Below are positions 1-5,410 of a stretch of DNA of 6,130 bases, one piece after another (the first letter of the stretch is position 1; every line of letters starts with the position of its first letter). The position numbers and the translations under genes are program-made. This DNA comes from Gemmatimonadota bacterium. Its GTDB lineage: Bacteria > Latescibacterota > UBA2968 > UBA8231. The notes beneath the pieces were generated by a model. It did no database searches, was not told where the DNA came from, and was given only the letters and a program-made list of their open reading frames with translations. The stretch lies in NCBI GenBank assembly GCA_028875335.1, contig JAPPEF010000041.1, positions 1-6,130 on the forward strand. Reading direction: 5' to 3'.

Positions 1-854
1 GAGGCCAAATTCTTGGGCGAGATCTGCCCCGGAATCAAACCGATCTGGCACGCGGAGATCGCCGCCCCCAATTCGTCGTACGGCACGCGCTTTTCACTGT
101 AGTGTATCTGCTCTTCCAGCCCCCATTCGCGCCGACGGGCCTCAAACCGCTCCCGCAGGTCCTGCGAGTGAAACGCCCCGACGCTCAAGAGACGGACCTG
201 CGGATGGGTCTTGGCCAGTTCGCGCATGATTTCGAGCAGGAACAGCCCGCCCCGATCTTCGGATAGCGAGCCAATGTGGACCAAGGCGCAAGGACCTAAC
301 TCACCACAGCCGGGGGAATACCACTCCAAGCGTGGGTAATTCTTCACCACCGCAAAGGGGCGCTTGGCAAAGCGGTCGCCTTGTTCCTCGACCACTCCGA
401 CCACAGCAGTGACAAAGTAGCGAGCAATCGCGCGTTCCCCCCAATCGACCAACCGCGCGAGGGGCCGCCGCAGCGGCTCGGGCACCCACGGCCGCACCAT
501 GGCCACCAGTGGAAAGTGCTCGTGGACGTCGTAGATGACTCGGCGGCCACAGAGCTTGAGCACCGCACCCACCGGCAACAGCTCAGGGTCGTGAAAGTGG
601 AAACAAGCGGCGTCTGCACCAAGCCCGACCCGTAGCAAGCGCCACAGGTTCAAAATTCGCTGGCCGACCCCTCGTGCCAGCGGTACGGTTTGCACGCGTA
701 CCCCTGCTCGCTCTCCACACCACTCCTCCGGCCCTGGCCCTACCACTGTCACCGCGTAGCCCGCACGCGCCAACGTCTGCGCTTGTTTGTAGAAAATCCG
801 CCCGTCAAACGGGCTGTGGACATTCGTCAGGTGGTACACCTCAGGCGCAGCCAA
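1..854 (-). CDS. GT4-family glycosyltransferase, 3' end cut by window edge
   Basis: Likely transfers a sugar from a nucleotide donor to a growing surface glycan or lipid carrier on the cytoplasmic side of the membrane. The 284 visible residues read without a stop. They carry the N-terminal GT-B acceptor-domain pattern of family 4: HSPFDGRIFYKQAQTLA (residues 13-29), an alternating hydrophobic strand (AVTVVGPGP), FHDPELLP (87-94) and IYDVHEHFP (107-115). The C-terminal domain opens at LVHIGSLSEDRGG (191-203) and stops at ISPKNLA, just before the donor-binding EX7E segment expected in this family. I chose TTG at 854 because GGGAGG lies 6 nt upstream and the protein then begins MAAPEVYHLTNVHS. 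A GTG at 839 is an alternative but its spacing to that site is too long. The start overlaps the wbqC-like stop by 14 nt, so it is the last visible gene of the operon. Donor and acceptor sugars cannot be read from the sequence. Confidence 0.9.
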   Translation of the reverse strand, partial: MAAPEVYHLTNVHSPFDGRIFYKQAQTLARAGYAVTVVGPGPEEWCGERAGVRVQTVPLARGVGQRILNLWRLLRVGLGADAACFHFHDPELLPVGAVLKLCGRRVIYDVHEHFPLVAMVRPWVPEPLRRPLARLVDWGERAIARYFVTAVVGVVEEQGDRFAKRPFAVVKNYPRLEWYSPGCGELGPCALVHIGSLSEDRGGLFLLEIMRELAKTHPQVRLLSVGAFHSQDLRERFEARRREWGLEEQIHYSEKRVPYDELGAAISACQIGLIPGQISPKNLA

Positions 855-1536
855 AGAGTACCTCCCGGCTTTGCGGGCCGCAATTAAAGAGCAAATCCAA
901 CACCGACATCTCGGCGACAAAACCCTCGTGACACTGGGGGTACTCCGGGTGTTCAAACTCGGTAAAGCGGCATTCAAGGTCGGCCGCGGCAAATGCCTCT
1001 GCGTCCACATACGCCTTCGAGGCCCCTTCTCCCGCTAGGTACACCTGACAGTCGCACGACTTGGTCATATCCACCAAGCGCAAGGTCCGCTCGTTGCGCA
1101 GGTCCATCTGCGAGCTGAAGCGAACTTCGACCTCCAAATCCAGGAGCTGCAACAGGTGGCGCAGCAGAGCCACGTTTAAGTCGAGCAACTGGGTCCACGC
1201 ACTCGCGTATAGGTCCTCTATGGCCGGGGCATACGCATCGAAAAAGGGCGCGTGGCCGTAGTGCCAGCGCAGGGATTGGCAGTGCTTGCGCCGCCAATCG
1301 CCATCGGGCGGGATTTGCACATCGCATATTCGCTGCTGGCCCCGGCCTCGCGTCAAGACTGGCACGGTCAGCCATTGCCAGCCAGAGGCCGTGCGAATGC
1401 GATTGCGATTGGTCAGGCTGCCTCGGCTGTATTGCACGTCGTCGGCCAAAACCCACACGTCGGCTTGTCCCACCTTGTGAAACAAGCCCAGCCAAGGCAG
1501 GAAGTTGGGCTGGTGCGCCGCCAGCACCCGGCTCAT
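841..1536 (-). CDS. WbqC-family protein of surface polysaccharide synthesis
   Basis: A 231-residue protein, about the usual length for the WbqC family. This family recurs in O-antigen and exopolysaccharide clusters, but its biochemical reaction is not generally established. Family hallmarks are all near the N-terminus: AAHQPNFLPW (6-15), LADDVQYS (30-37), NRNRI (43-47) and WLTVPV (55-60). No signal peptide or membrane segment is seen, so it is probably cytosolic. An in-frame GTG at 1548 would add four residues. I prefer ATG 1536 because it forms a TGATG stop/start junction with the upstream deacetylase gene and has AGGTGG (1550-1545) 8 nt upstream. Its own stop lies inside the start region of the glycosyltransferase. 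Position between a deacetylase and a glycosyltransferase fits modification of an amino sugar. Family assignment is firm; the role is inferred from context. Confidence 0.88.
   Translation of the reverse strand: MSRVLAAHQPNFLPWLGLFHKVGQADVWVLADDVQYSRGSLTNRNRIRTASGWQWLTVPVLTRGRGQQRICDVQIPPDGDWRRKHCQSLRWHYGHAPFFDAYAPAIEDLYASAWTQLLDLNVALLRHLLQLLDLEVEVRFSSQMDLRNERTLRLVDMTKSCDCQVYLAGEGASKAYVDAEAFAAADLECRFTEFEHPEYPQCHEGFVAEMSVLDLLFNCGPQSREVLFGCA
861..866 (-). promoter_or_regulatory. Ribosome binding site deciding the TTG start of the glycosyltransferase
   Basis: On the minus strand GGGAGG sits 6 nt before TTG 854-852, inside the end of the WbqC-family gene. It is the best Shine-Dalgarno match near the junction and supports TTG over the downstream GTG. 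Confidence 0.65.
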
Positions 1537-2168
1537 CAGCGCACCCACCTGAGCACATCAAACGCCTCGGCGTACTCCACCATAATCTGCCCACCCCTAG
1601 TCCGCGCCCAACTCCATATAAACTCCTCTTGGGTGTACGGACGATGCTGTTGCGACTGGTAGCAGCGCAGTGCAGCGATCTTGGTCTCCACGTGCGCGCG
1701 GGTGAGCACGCAAAAATGTCGATAGTCAAAGCTCAAGTTGTTCCACGGCAACTCGTAACCGAGCACGGTAACCGTCTTAAAGGCGCGCAGGCCCTCAATG
1801 TGAACAGTCTGGTGATCTTGGTGCAGGTCTTGGGCGCTGGGCAAGAACACGGTGCCTGGATCAATCTCTCTTTTCATCCTCACCAACTCTTCAAGGATTT
1901 CTTGGCGCATGTGGGGCAAGTGACGAACTTTGTACTTATAGACCAGCAGGTTCGCCGCAGGGATCCCCAGCACCTTCGTCCCCTCCCGCACCTCCTTCTC
2001 CAGAATGTCGGACGGAAAGGGCGGCGGTACCGACTCGGCCGCTGTGGAAAAGGCCGCGTAGTACACCTCGCGCCCCTCCTCTACCATGCGGCTGATCGTC
2101 CCCCCGCAGCCAAGCTCGCCATCGTCCGTGTGCGGCGCGAGCACCAGAACTCGGTTATTTGCCGTCAC
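1536..2168 (-). CDS. PIG-L/LmbE-family zinc-dependent N-deacetylase
   Basis: A 210-residue protein of the PIG-L family, whose members remove N-acetyl groups from GlcNAc-containing glycolipids, mycothiol and bacillithiol precursors, and antibiotic sugars. The metal site is intact: APHTDD (11-16) supplies the His13 and Asp16 ligands and Asp15 as the usual general base, followed by GELGCGG, and HQDH (116-119) supplies the remaining His. The Thr14 and Gly17 variant of the common HPDDE motif is compatible with activity. The start is GTG 2168, lying 14 nt inside the aminotransferase gene. AAGGAG is 6 nt upstream, a near-ideal ribosome binding site. The C-terminus overlaps the wbqC-like ATG by 1 nt. 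In this operon it probably deacetylates a sugar nucleotide or carrier-linked saccharide, freeing an amine for re-acylation; that substrate is an inference. Confidence 0.9.
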   Translation of the reverse strand: MTANNRVLVLAPHTDDGELGCGGTISRMVEEGREVYYAAFSTAAESVPPPFPSDILEKEVREGTKVLGIPAANLLVYKYKVRHLPHMRQEILEELVRMKREIDPGTVFLPSAQDLHQDHQTVHIEGLRAFKTVTVLGYELPWNNLSFDYRHFCVLTRAHVETKIAALRCYQSQQHRPYTQEEFIWSWARTRGGQIMVEYAEAFDVLRWVR

Positions 2169-3321
2169 GACAATCTCCTTCTGCCTCTGCCAATACCTCT
2201 GCCAAGCCGCAGCACACCTTTTCCACGGCCTCGTCGCTCAAGCCCGGAAACATCGGCAGGCTCACCACCTGCGCTAGCACTTCCTCGGCAACGGGAAAAT
2301 CCCCGGGGCCATAGCCCAACTCCCGCTGGTAAAACGGCGTCAGGTGGCACGGCGGCCAGTACACGCTGCCCGCTTCAATCCCCCAGCGCTCGCGCAACTG
2401 GGCGACCACCCATTCGCGTTTTTTTCCGGCGGGCAAGCGCACGGGGAACTTGTAATACGCGTGTACTCGGCCGGTGAATTCCGGCAAGAGCACCTCGCCG
2501 CACCCCAAGCGAGTGAGCTCGTCCCGATAGCGGGTGGCGAGGCGGTTGCGCGTGGCTGTGTGCTCGGTCAGCCGCGCCAATTGCCGCAGGCCGAGCGCCG
2601 CGCTCAGTTCGGGCAAGCGGTAGTTGTTCCCCAAACGCTCCAACGAGCGGCCCTTGGCGCTCACCCCATGCGTGCGGAAACTCCGCGCAAAGTCGGCCAA
2701 ATCGCGGTCGTTGGTACTCAACATACCCCCCTCGCCCGTCGTCAGCGGCTTGGTCGGGAAAAAGGAAAAGGCCGCGGCATCGCCCAAACTTCCGGCCAGT
2801 TGGCCGTTGGCGCTAGCACCGTGGGCGTGAGCCGCGTCTTCGAGCAGCAACAGCCCGCGCGCGCGGCAAAACGAGCGAATATCCTCAATGTCGGGCGCAA
2901 TCAGTCCAGCGATGTGAACCACAACTACGGCCCGCGTCTTTTCCCCGACCTGCGCTTCGATCTGCGGCAGACCGCTCGACAGGGTCTGCGGGTCAATGTC
3001 GCAAAGGACGGGCCGTCCTCCAGCCAACAGCGCAGCATTGGACGAGGCAATAAACGTATTCGTCGGCACCACCACTTCCCGCCCTTCGACCCCCCAATAG
3101 CGCAAAGCGACCTCTAACGGCGCGGTCCCCGAACTCATACCCACGGCGTGTTCCGCGCCCACACACGCGGCAAACTCCTGCTCAAACCGCTCCAAGTAAG
3201 GCCCCATCGTCAGGCGTCCGCCGCGGAGGATAGCGGCAAAATCTTCGAGCAGCGCGGCCACATCCTCCTCCGAGATGCAGGGCCTTGTCTGGGGTACTTT
3301 AGGCTGCACGGTCGCGCCCAT
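2155..3321 (-). CDS. DegT/DnrJ/EryC1/StrS-family PLP-dependent sugar aminotransferase
   Basis: A 388-residue fold-type I aminotransferase, the usual size for this family. Members transfer the amino group of glutamate or glutamine to a keto-sugar nucleotide to make an amino-deoxy sugar for O-antigen, glycan or antibiotic assembly. Visible family features in order are RPCISEED (13-20), LTMGPYLERFE (37-47), the phosphate-contacting SSGTAPLE (63-70), the PTNTFIASSNA block (86-96), EDAAHAHGA (161-169) with Asp162 for the PLP ring nitrogen, and SFFPTKPLTTGEGGM (186-200) with Lys191 as the Schiff-base lysine. LGNNYRLPELSAALG follows and is typical of the family. ATG 3321 has only a weak upstream AGG, but the N-terminal length fits the family. 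It is the first gene of the operon and overlaps the deacetylase start by 14 nt. Substrate and 3- versus 4-keto position cannot be told. Confidence 0.93.
   Translation of the reverse strand: MGATVQPKVPQTRPCISEEDVAALLEDFAAILRGGRLTMGPYLERFEQEFAACVGAEHAVGMSSGTAPLEVALRYWGVEGREVVVPTNTFIASSNAALLAGGRPVLCDIDPQTLSSGLPQIEAQVGEKTRAVVVVHIAGLIAPDIEDIRSFCRARGLLLLEDAAHAHGASANGQLAGSLGDAAAFSFFPTKPLTTGEGGMLSTNDRDLADFARSFRTHGVSAKGRSLERLGNNYRLPELSAALGLRQLARLTEHTATRNRLATRYRDELTRLGCGEVLLPEFTGRVHAYYKFPVRLPAGKKREWVVAQLRERWGIEAGSVYWPPCHLTPFYQRELGYGPGDFPVAEEVLAQVVSLPMFPGLSDEAVEKVCCGLAEVLAEAEGDCRDGK
2175..2180 (-). promoter_or_regulatory. Ribosome binding site deciding the GTG start of the deacetylase
   Basis: AAGGAG on the minus strand, 6 nt ahead of GTG 2168-2166 and embedded in the last codons of the aminotransferase. 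It supports GTG as the true start and translational coupling of the two genes. Confidence 0.7.
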
Positions 3322-3379
3322 CTTCTTGGCCTAGCGCGTTTCTCACAAAACCAGCGAATCTTAGTACCAATACTTTCAC
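3299..3379 (-). CDS. Possible 26-codon leader ORF or gene remnant overlapping the aminotransferase start
   Basis: A short GTG-initiated frame encoding VKVLVLRFAGFVRNALGQ followed by EDGRDRAA and TAA. AAGGAG (3393-3388) precedes the GTG by 8 nt, much better than the site before the aminotransferase ATG. It ends 23 nt inside the aminotransferase gene in another frame. Two readings are possible: a translated leader that feeds ribosomes to the aminotransferase start, or the surviving 5' end of a lost gene. The beginning (VKVLVLRF) loosely resembles the N-terminal strand of Rossmann-like glycosyltransferases such as heptosyltransferases. Chance is not excluded because the frame is so short. Confidence 0.3.
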   Translation of the reverse strand: MKVLVLRFAGFVRNALGQEDGRDRAA

Positions 3380-3415
3380 TGCAAAAACTCCTTAATCAAT
3401 TGAATGCACTGCAAC

Positions 3416-3431
3416 ATACACAAATACACAA
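3416..3431. repeat. 8-bp tandem direct repeat in the divergent promoter region
   Basis: ATACACAA occurs twice in immediate succession and is followed by another A. It could be an operator half-site pair or simple low-complexity sequence. No function can be assigned. Confidence 0.45.
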
Positions 3432-3479
3432 AGAGGCGCGTTTCCAGCAAGAGACAACGCTCGCTGCCGCCTTCTTCCT

Positions 3480-3508
3480 TTGACAAACAGGACCTCGCCT
3501 TTAACTTT
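3480..3508 (+). promoter_or_regulatory. Candidate sigma70-like promoter for ispG
   Basis: A perfect TTGACA (3480-3485) is followed 16 nt later by TAACTT (3502-3507), or 14 nt later by TTTAAC (3500-3505). Both -10 candidates are poor. A start point about 7 nt downstream would fall almost on the ispG ATG at 3515 and give a leaderless or nearly leaderless mRNA. The -35 match could be chance. Confidence 0.3.
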
Positions 3509-3514
3509 TGGAAC

Positions 3515-4651
3515 ATGAATCCAACGACGAGAAATCCCACCCGCGAGGTGCAAATCGGCCGCACGACCATCGGAGGCAACCACCCCATTGCCGTGCAAAG
3601 CATGGCCGCTACTCGCACCCAAGACACAGAGGCCACCATCCGCCAGCTTCGGCTTCTAGCTGAGGCCGGAGCGGACGTCATTCGCGTTGCTGTAGATAGC
3701 AAAAAAGACGTGGAAGCCCTCGCCCAAATCGCGCCGACCGTTGACGTGCCCTTGTCCGTGGATCTGCAAGAAAACTACCGCTTGGTGCGCAGCGTGGCAC
3801 CGCACGTGGAAAAAATACGCTACAACCCCGGACACCTCTACCACCACGAAAAAAACAAGCCAGTCGCCGACAAGGTCGCCCTTATTGCCGACGAGGCCGC
3901 CAAATACGACTGCGCCCTGCGCGTAGGGGTCAATTGCGGCTCGGTCGATCCGGCTCAAGCCGAACGCTTTTCGGCCGAGGACTCCATCTCCCCCATGATC
4001 GCCTCGGCCCTAGAGCACTGCGAGTTGCTCGACGGCTTGGGCTTTCACCGCTATTGCGTATCGCTCAAGGACTCCGACCCCGCCAAGGTCATTGCCGCCA
4101 ACACCCGCTTTGCCCAAGAGCGACCCGATGTGCCGCTGCACCTCGGCGTCACCGAGGCCGGGATGCCCCCCGAAGGCGTGATAAAGACCCGCATAGCCTT
4201 TGAACAGCTCATCAGCGCCGGCATTGGCGACACCATTCGCGTGTCGCTGACCTTGCCGTTTGACGACAAGGGCGAAGAGGTCAAAGTCGGGCGGCAGATC
4301 CTCGACGACATCTACTCGGGCCGCTTCCGCTCAGTCCCCAAGTTGCTCCCGGCCGGGCTGAATATCATCTCCTGCCCTTCCTGCTCGCGGGTAGAAAACG
4401 AAGCCTTCATCGACTTAGCGCACCAAGTGCGCGAGCTGACCGAGTACGCCCGAGATCACCAGATCACCATCGCCGTCATGGGCTGCCGGGTCAACGGCCC
4501 AGGCGAGACTGACGACGCCGACTTGGGGCTGTGGTGCGCCCCCAATTTCGTCAACCTCAAGCGCGGCCCCCAACTCATCGGCCAGTTCCCGTACGACGAG
4601 GTCCTCGACGTGCTCAAAGATCAAGTTGACGAACTGATTGCCGCTGACTAG
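3515..4651 (+). CDS. ispG: 4-hydroxy-3-methylbut-2-enyl diphosphate synthase (IspG/GcpE)
   Basis: Catalyses the penultimate MEP-pathway step, reductive ring opening of methylerythritol cyclodiphosphate to HMBPP, in the cytosol with a [4Fe-4S] cluster and electrons from flavodoxin or ferredoxin. The protein has 378 residues, close to the roughly 370 of the two-domain bacterial form, with no large plant/Chlamydia-type insertion. Seen in order: REVQIG and the IAVQSM strand near the N-terminus, then a TIM-barrel with [25 protein letters not shown] and LGVTEAG. The cluster-binding domain has SCPSCSR with Cys287 and Cys290, and GCRVNGPGE with Cys324 and the fourth ligand Glu331. The frame is open upstream to 3404, but those 37 residues are basic and unlike the family. 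ATG 3515 gives the expected N-terminus, although only a weak GGA precedes it. The gene is divergent from the polysaccharide operon. Identity is secure; the exact start is less so. Confidence 0.96.
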   Translation: MNPTTRNPTREVQIGRTTIGGNHPIAVQSMAATRTQDTEATIRQLRLLAEAGADVIRVAVDSKKDVEALAQIAPTVDVPLSVDLQENYRLVRSVAPHVEKIRYNPGHLYHHEKNKPVADKVALIADEAAKYDCALRVGVNCGSVDPAQAERFSAEDSISPMIASALEHCELLDGLGFHRYCVSLKDSDPAKVIAANTRFAQERPDVPLHLGVTEAGMPPEGVIKTRIAFEQLISAGIGDTIRVSLTLPFDDKGEEVKVGRQILDDIYSGRFRSVPKLLPAGLNIISCPSCSRVENEAFIDLAHQVRELTEYARDHQITIAVMGCRVNGPGETDDADLGLWCAPNFVNLKRGPQLIGQFPYDEVLDVLKDQVDELIAAD

Positions 4652-4702
4652 GTCCTTTAATCGCGCTAGCAACTCGTGGAAGGTGGCTTGTGGGGCTAGG
4701 GT

Positions 4703-4891
4703 ATGCCAAAAGTTAGGGATGCGATACGGATGGTAGAGCGGGACGGCTGGAGGTTGGCACGGACCCGCGGAAGCCACCGCGTGTACAAGCACCCGGTCAA
4801 GCGGGGGATCGTCGTTGTTGCCGGAAATCCGGGCGTCGATCTACCACAGGGAACATGGAACAATATCTTGAAACAGGCAGGGTTGCGATGA
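4703..4891 (+). CDS. hicA: HicA-family mRNA interferase toxin
   Basis: A 62-residue protein of full family length. HicA toxins have a double-stranded RNA-binding-like fold and cleave mRNA and tmRNA, stopping growth until HicB neutralises them. Hallmarks are KVRDAIRMVERDGW (3-16), RTRGSHRVYKHP (20-31) with the catalytic His25 intact, VVAGNPG, and the C-terminal LPQGTWNNILKQAGL. The gene therefore looks functional. GGGG lies 7 nt before the ATG, a modest ribosome binding site. It begins 51 nt after ispG with no clear terminator between, so read-through from ispG is possible. Its TGA overlaps the ATG of the first hicB-like gene by 4 nt, the common coupled hicA-hicB arrangement. Confidence 0.92.
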   Translation: MPKVRDAIRMVERDGWRLARTRGSHRVYKHPVKRGIVVVAGNPGVDLPQGTWNNILKQAGLR

Positions 4892-5106
4892 AAGAATTGA
4901 CTGTGAAATACGCCGTTGTCATCGAAAAGGGGCCGACTAGCTACGGTGCCTATGTGCCGGATTTGCCTATGTGCGTGGCCGCTGCAGAGACCAGAGAGGA
5001 GGTATGTTCGCTCATTCGTGAAGCTATCGAACTCTACGTCGAGGCGCTTGAGGAAGATGGCCTCCCCGTTCCTGCGCCACAGTCGTACGAACTGATCGAG
5101 GTGTAG
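4888..5106 (+). CDS. hicB: HicB-family antitoxin, first of two tandem copies
   Basis: A 72-residue HicB-like (UPF0150) protein that should bind HicA and mask its active site. It shows the family core: a first strand VKYAVVIEK, then YGAYVPDLP (19-27), the helix SLIREAIELYVEAL, and the PVPAPQ turn before a final strand ELIEV. It ends there, so it lacks the C-terminal ribbon-helix-helix or HTH domain that lets longer HicB proteins repress their own promoter. I chose ATG 4888, which overlaps the hicA stop as ATGA and has AGGG about 6 nt upstream, rather than an ATG at 4855 that would sit deep inside hicA. The usually conserved Gly of DLPGC is Met here (DLPMC). Its direct coupling to hicA marks it as the likely cognate antitoxin. 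Confidence 0.87.
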   Translation: MKELTVKYAVVIEKGPTSYGAYVPDLPMCVAAAETREEVCSLIREAIELYVEALEEDGLPVPAPQSYELIEV

Positions 5107-5123
5107 CGGCGTCAGGAATAACC

Positions 5124-5330
5124 ATGAAATACAGTGTCGTCATCGAAAAGACCGACAACGGCTACTCGGCTTATGCGCCCGATTTGCCAGGCTGCATTGC
5201 CGCTGGAGATTCGCAGGTCGAAGTGGAGGAATTGATCCGCGAAGCGATAATCATGCACTTGGAATCACTCCGGGAGCACGGCGACCCAGTACCTGAACCG
5301 CAAACTTCCGTCGCCCTAGTCGAGGTGTAA
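5124..5330 (+). CDS. HicB-family antitoxin-like protein, second tandem copy
   Basis: A 68-residue HicB-like protein beginning 17 nt after the first copy, with AGGA 8 nt before its ATG. It keeps the canonical DLPGC motif (19-23), YSAYAP, the helix ELIREAI, and PVPEPQ, and ends in VALVEV. Hand alignment to the preceding gene finds about 37 identities over some 66 positions, so the two probably arose by local duplication. It also has no DNA-binding domain. It may be a second antitoxin for the same HicA, an orphan antitoxin whose own toxin was lost, or a protein that absorbs foreign HicA toxins. The sequence does not choose between these. Confidence 0.85.
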   Translation: MKYSVVIEKTDNGYSAYAPDLPGCIAAGDSQVEVEELIREAIIMHLESLREHGDPVPEPQTSVALVEV

Positions 5331-5410
5331 ACATACCCGCCTTCTGAGTGAGCTACTCGCTGCCGTCCCTTAGACCTCAACCACAATTGCATCCACAGAT
5401 TAGGTATCCC
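5331..5410. other. Short intergenic gap after the hicAB cassette
   Basis: Eighty bases between the second hicB-like gene and the aldolase. The only fold seen is GAGT/ACTC around a 5-nt loop near 5346-5358. It has no U tract and is too weak for an intrinsic terminator. No clear promoter was found. A weak AGG at 5402-5404 is placed to serve the aldolase TTG. Confidence 0.5.

Larger units (their letters stand above)
3322..3514. promoter_or_regulatory. Divergent intergenic region between the polysaccharide operon and ispG
   Basis: The 193 nt separating two divergently read units must hold the promoters of both, unless transcription enters from elsewhere. It is visibly richer in A and T than the flanking genes. 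It contains the short leader-like frame, the octamer palindrome TCAATTGA (3396-3403), an 8-bp tandem repeat (3416-3431) and a consensus TTGACA (3480-3485). No convincing -35/-10 pair was found for the minus-strand operon; TATGTT in the T/G-rich stretch is only a weak -10 candidate. Confidence 0.5.
4888..5330 (+). repeat. Diverged tandem duplication of a hicB-like gene
   Basis: The two adjacent HicB-like genes align over nearly their whole length as proteins and still share DNA stretches, for example GTCATCGAAAAG near each start and TCGAGGTGTA at each stop. The 17-nt spacer contains no third frame. This is best explained by an old tandem duplication, or by stepwise capture of two related genes. 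Confidence 0.65.

Noticed and set aside
974..1729. Minus-strand open frame of 251 codons overlapping the WbqC and PIG-L genes in another frame
   Set aside because: Out of frame with two genes that have clear family motifs; it has none of its own.
1629..2477. Plus-strand open frame of 282 codons across the deacetylase/aminotransferase junction
   Set aside because: It lies antisense to two well-recognised genes, crosses their boundary, has no recognisable motif and is rich in Arg, Pro and Ala, as expected for an antisense shadow in high-GC DNA.
2344..3117. Plus-strand open frame of 257 codons inside the aminotransferase gene
   Set aside because: Entirely antisense to the DegT-family gene, with no family motif and low-complexity composition.
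3404..3514. N-terminal extension of IspG by 37 residues
   Set aside because: The extension is basic and unlike IspG N-termini, no ribosome binding site precedes 3404, and ATG 3515 gives the normal family length.
3376..3702. Minus-strand open frame upstream of the aminotransferase
   Set aside because: Mostly antisense to ispG, with no recognisable motif; its end overlaps the leader-like region by chance.
4626..4702. Promoter (TTGACG at 4626) or a CTAGC/GCTAG hairpin before hicA
   Set aside because: The matching -10 would be TAGGTC, a very poor match. The stem is only 5 bp with a loop over 20 nt and no U tract.
4855..4887. Upstream ATG extending the first HicB-like protein by 11 residues
   Set aside because: It lies deep inside hicA; the ATGA overlap at 4888 with AGGG before it is the expected coupled start.
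5346..5358. Hairpin after the second hicB-like gene as an intrinsic terminator
   Set aside because: The stem is only 4 bp and no run of T follows.
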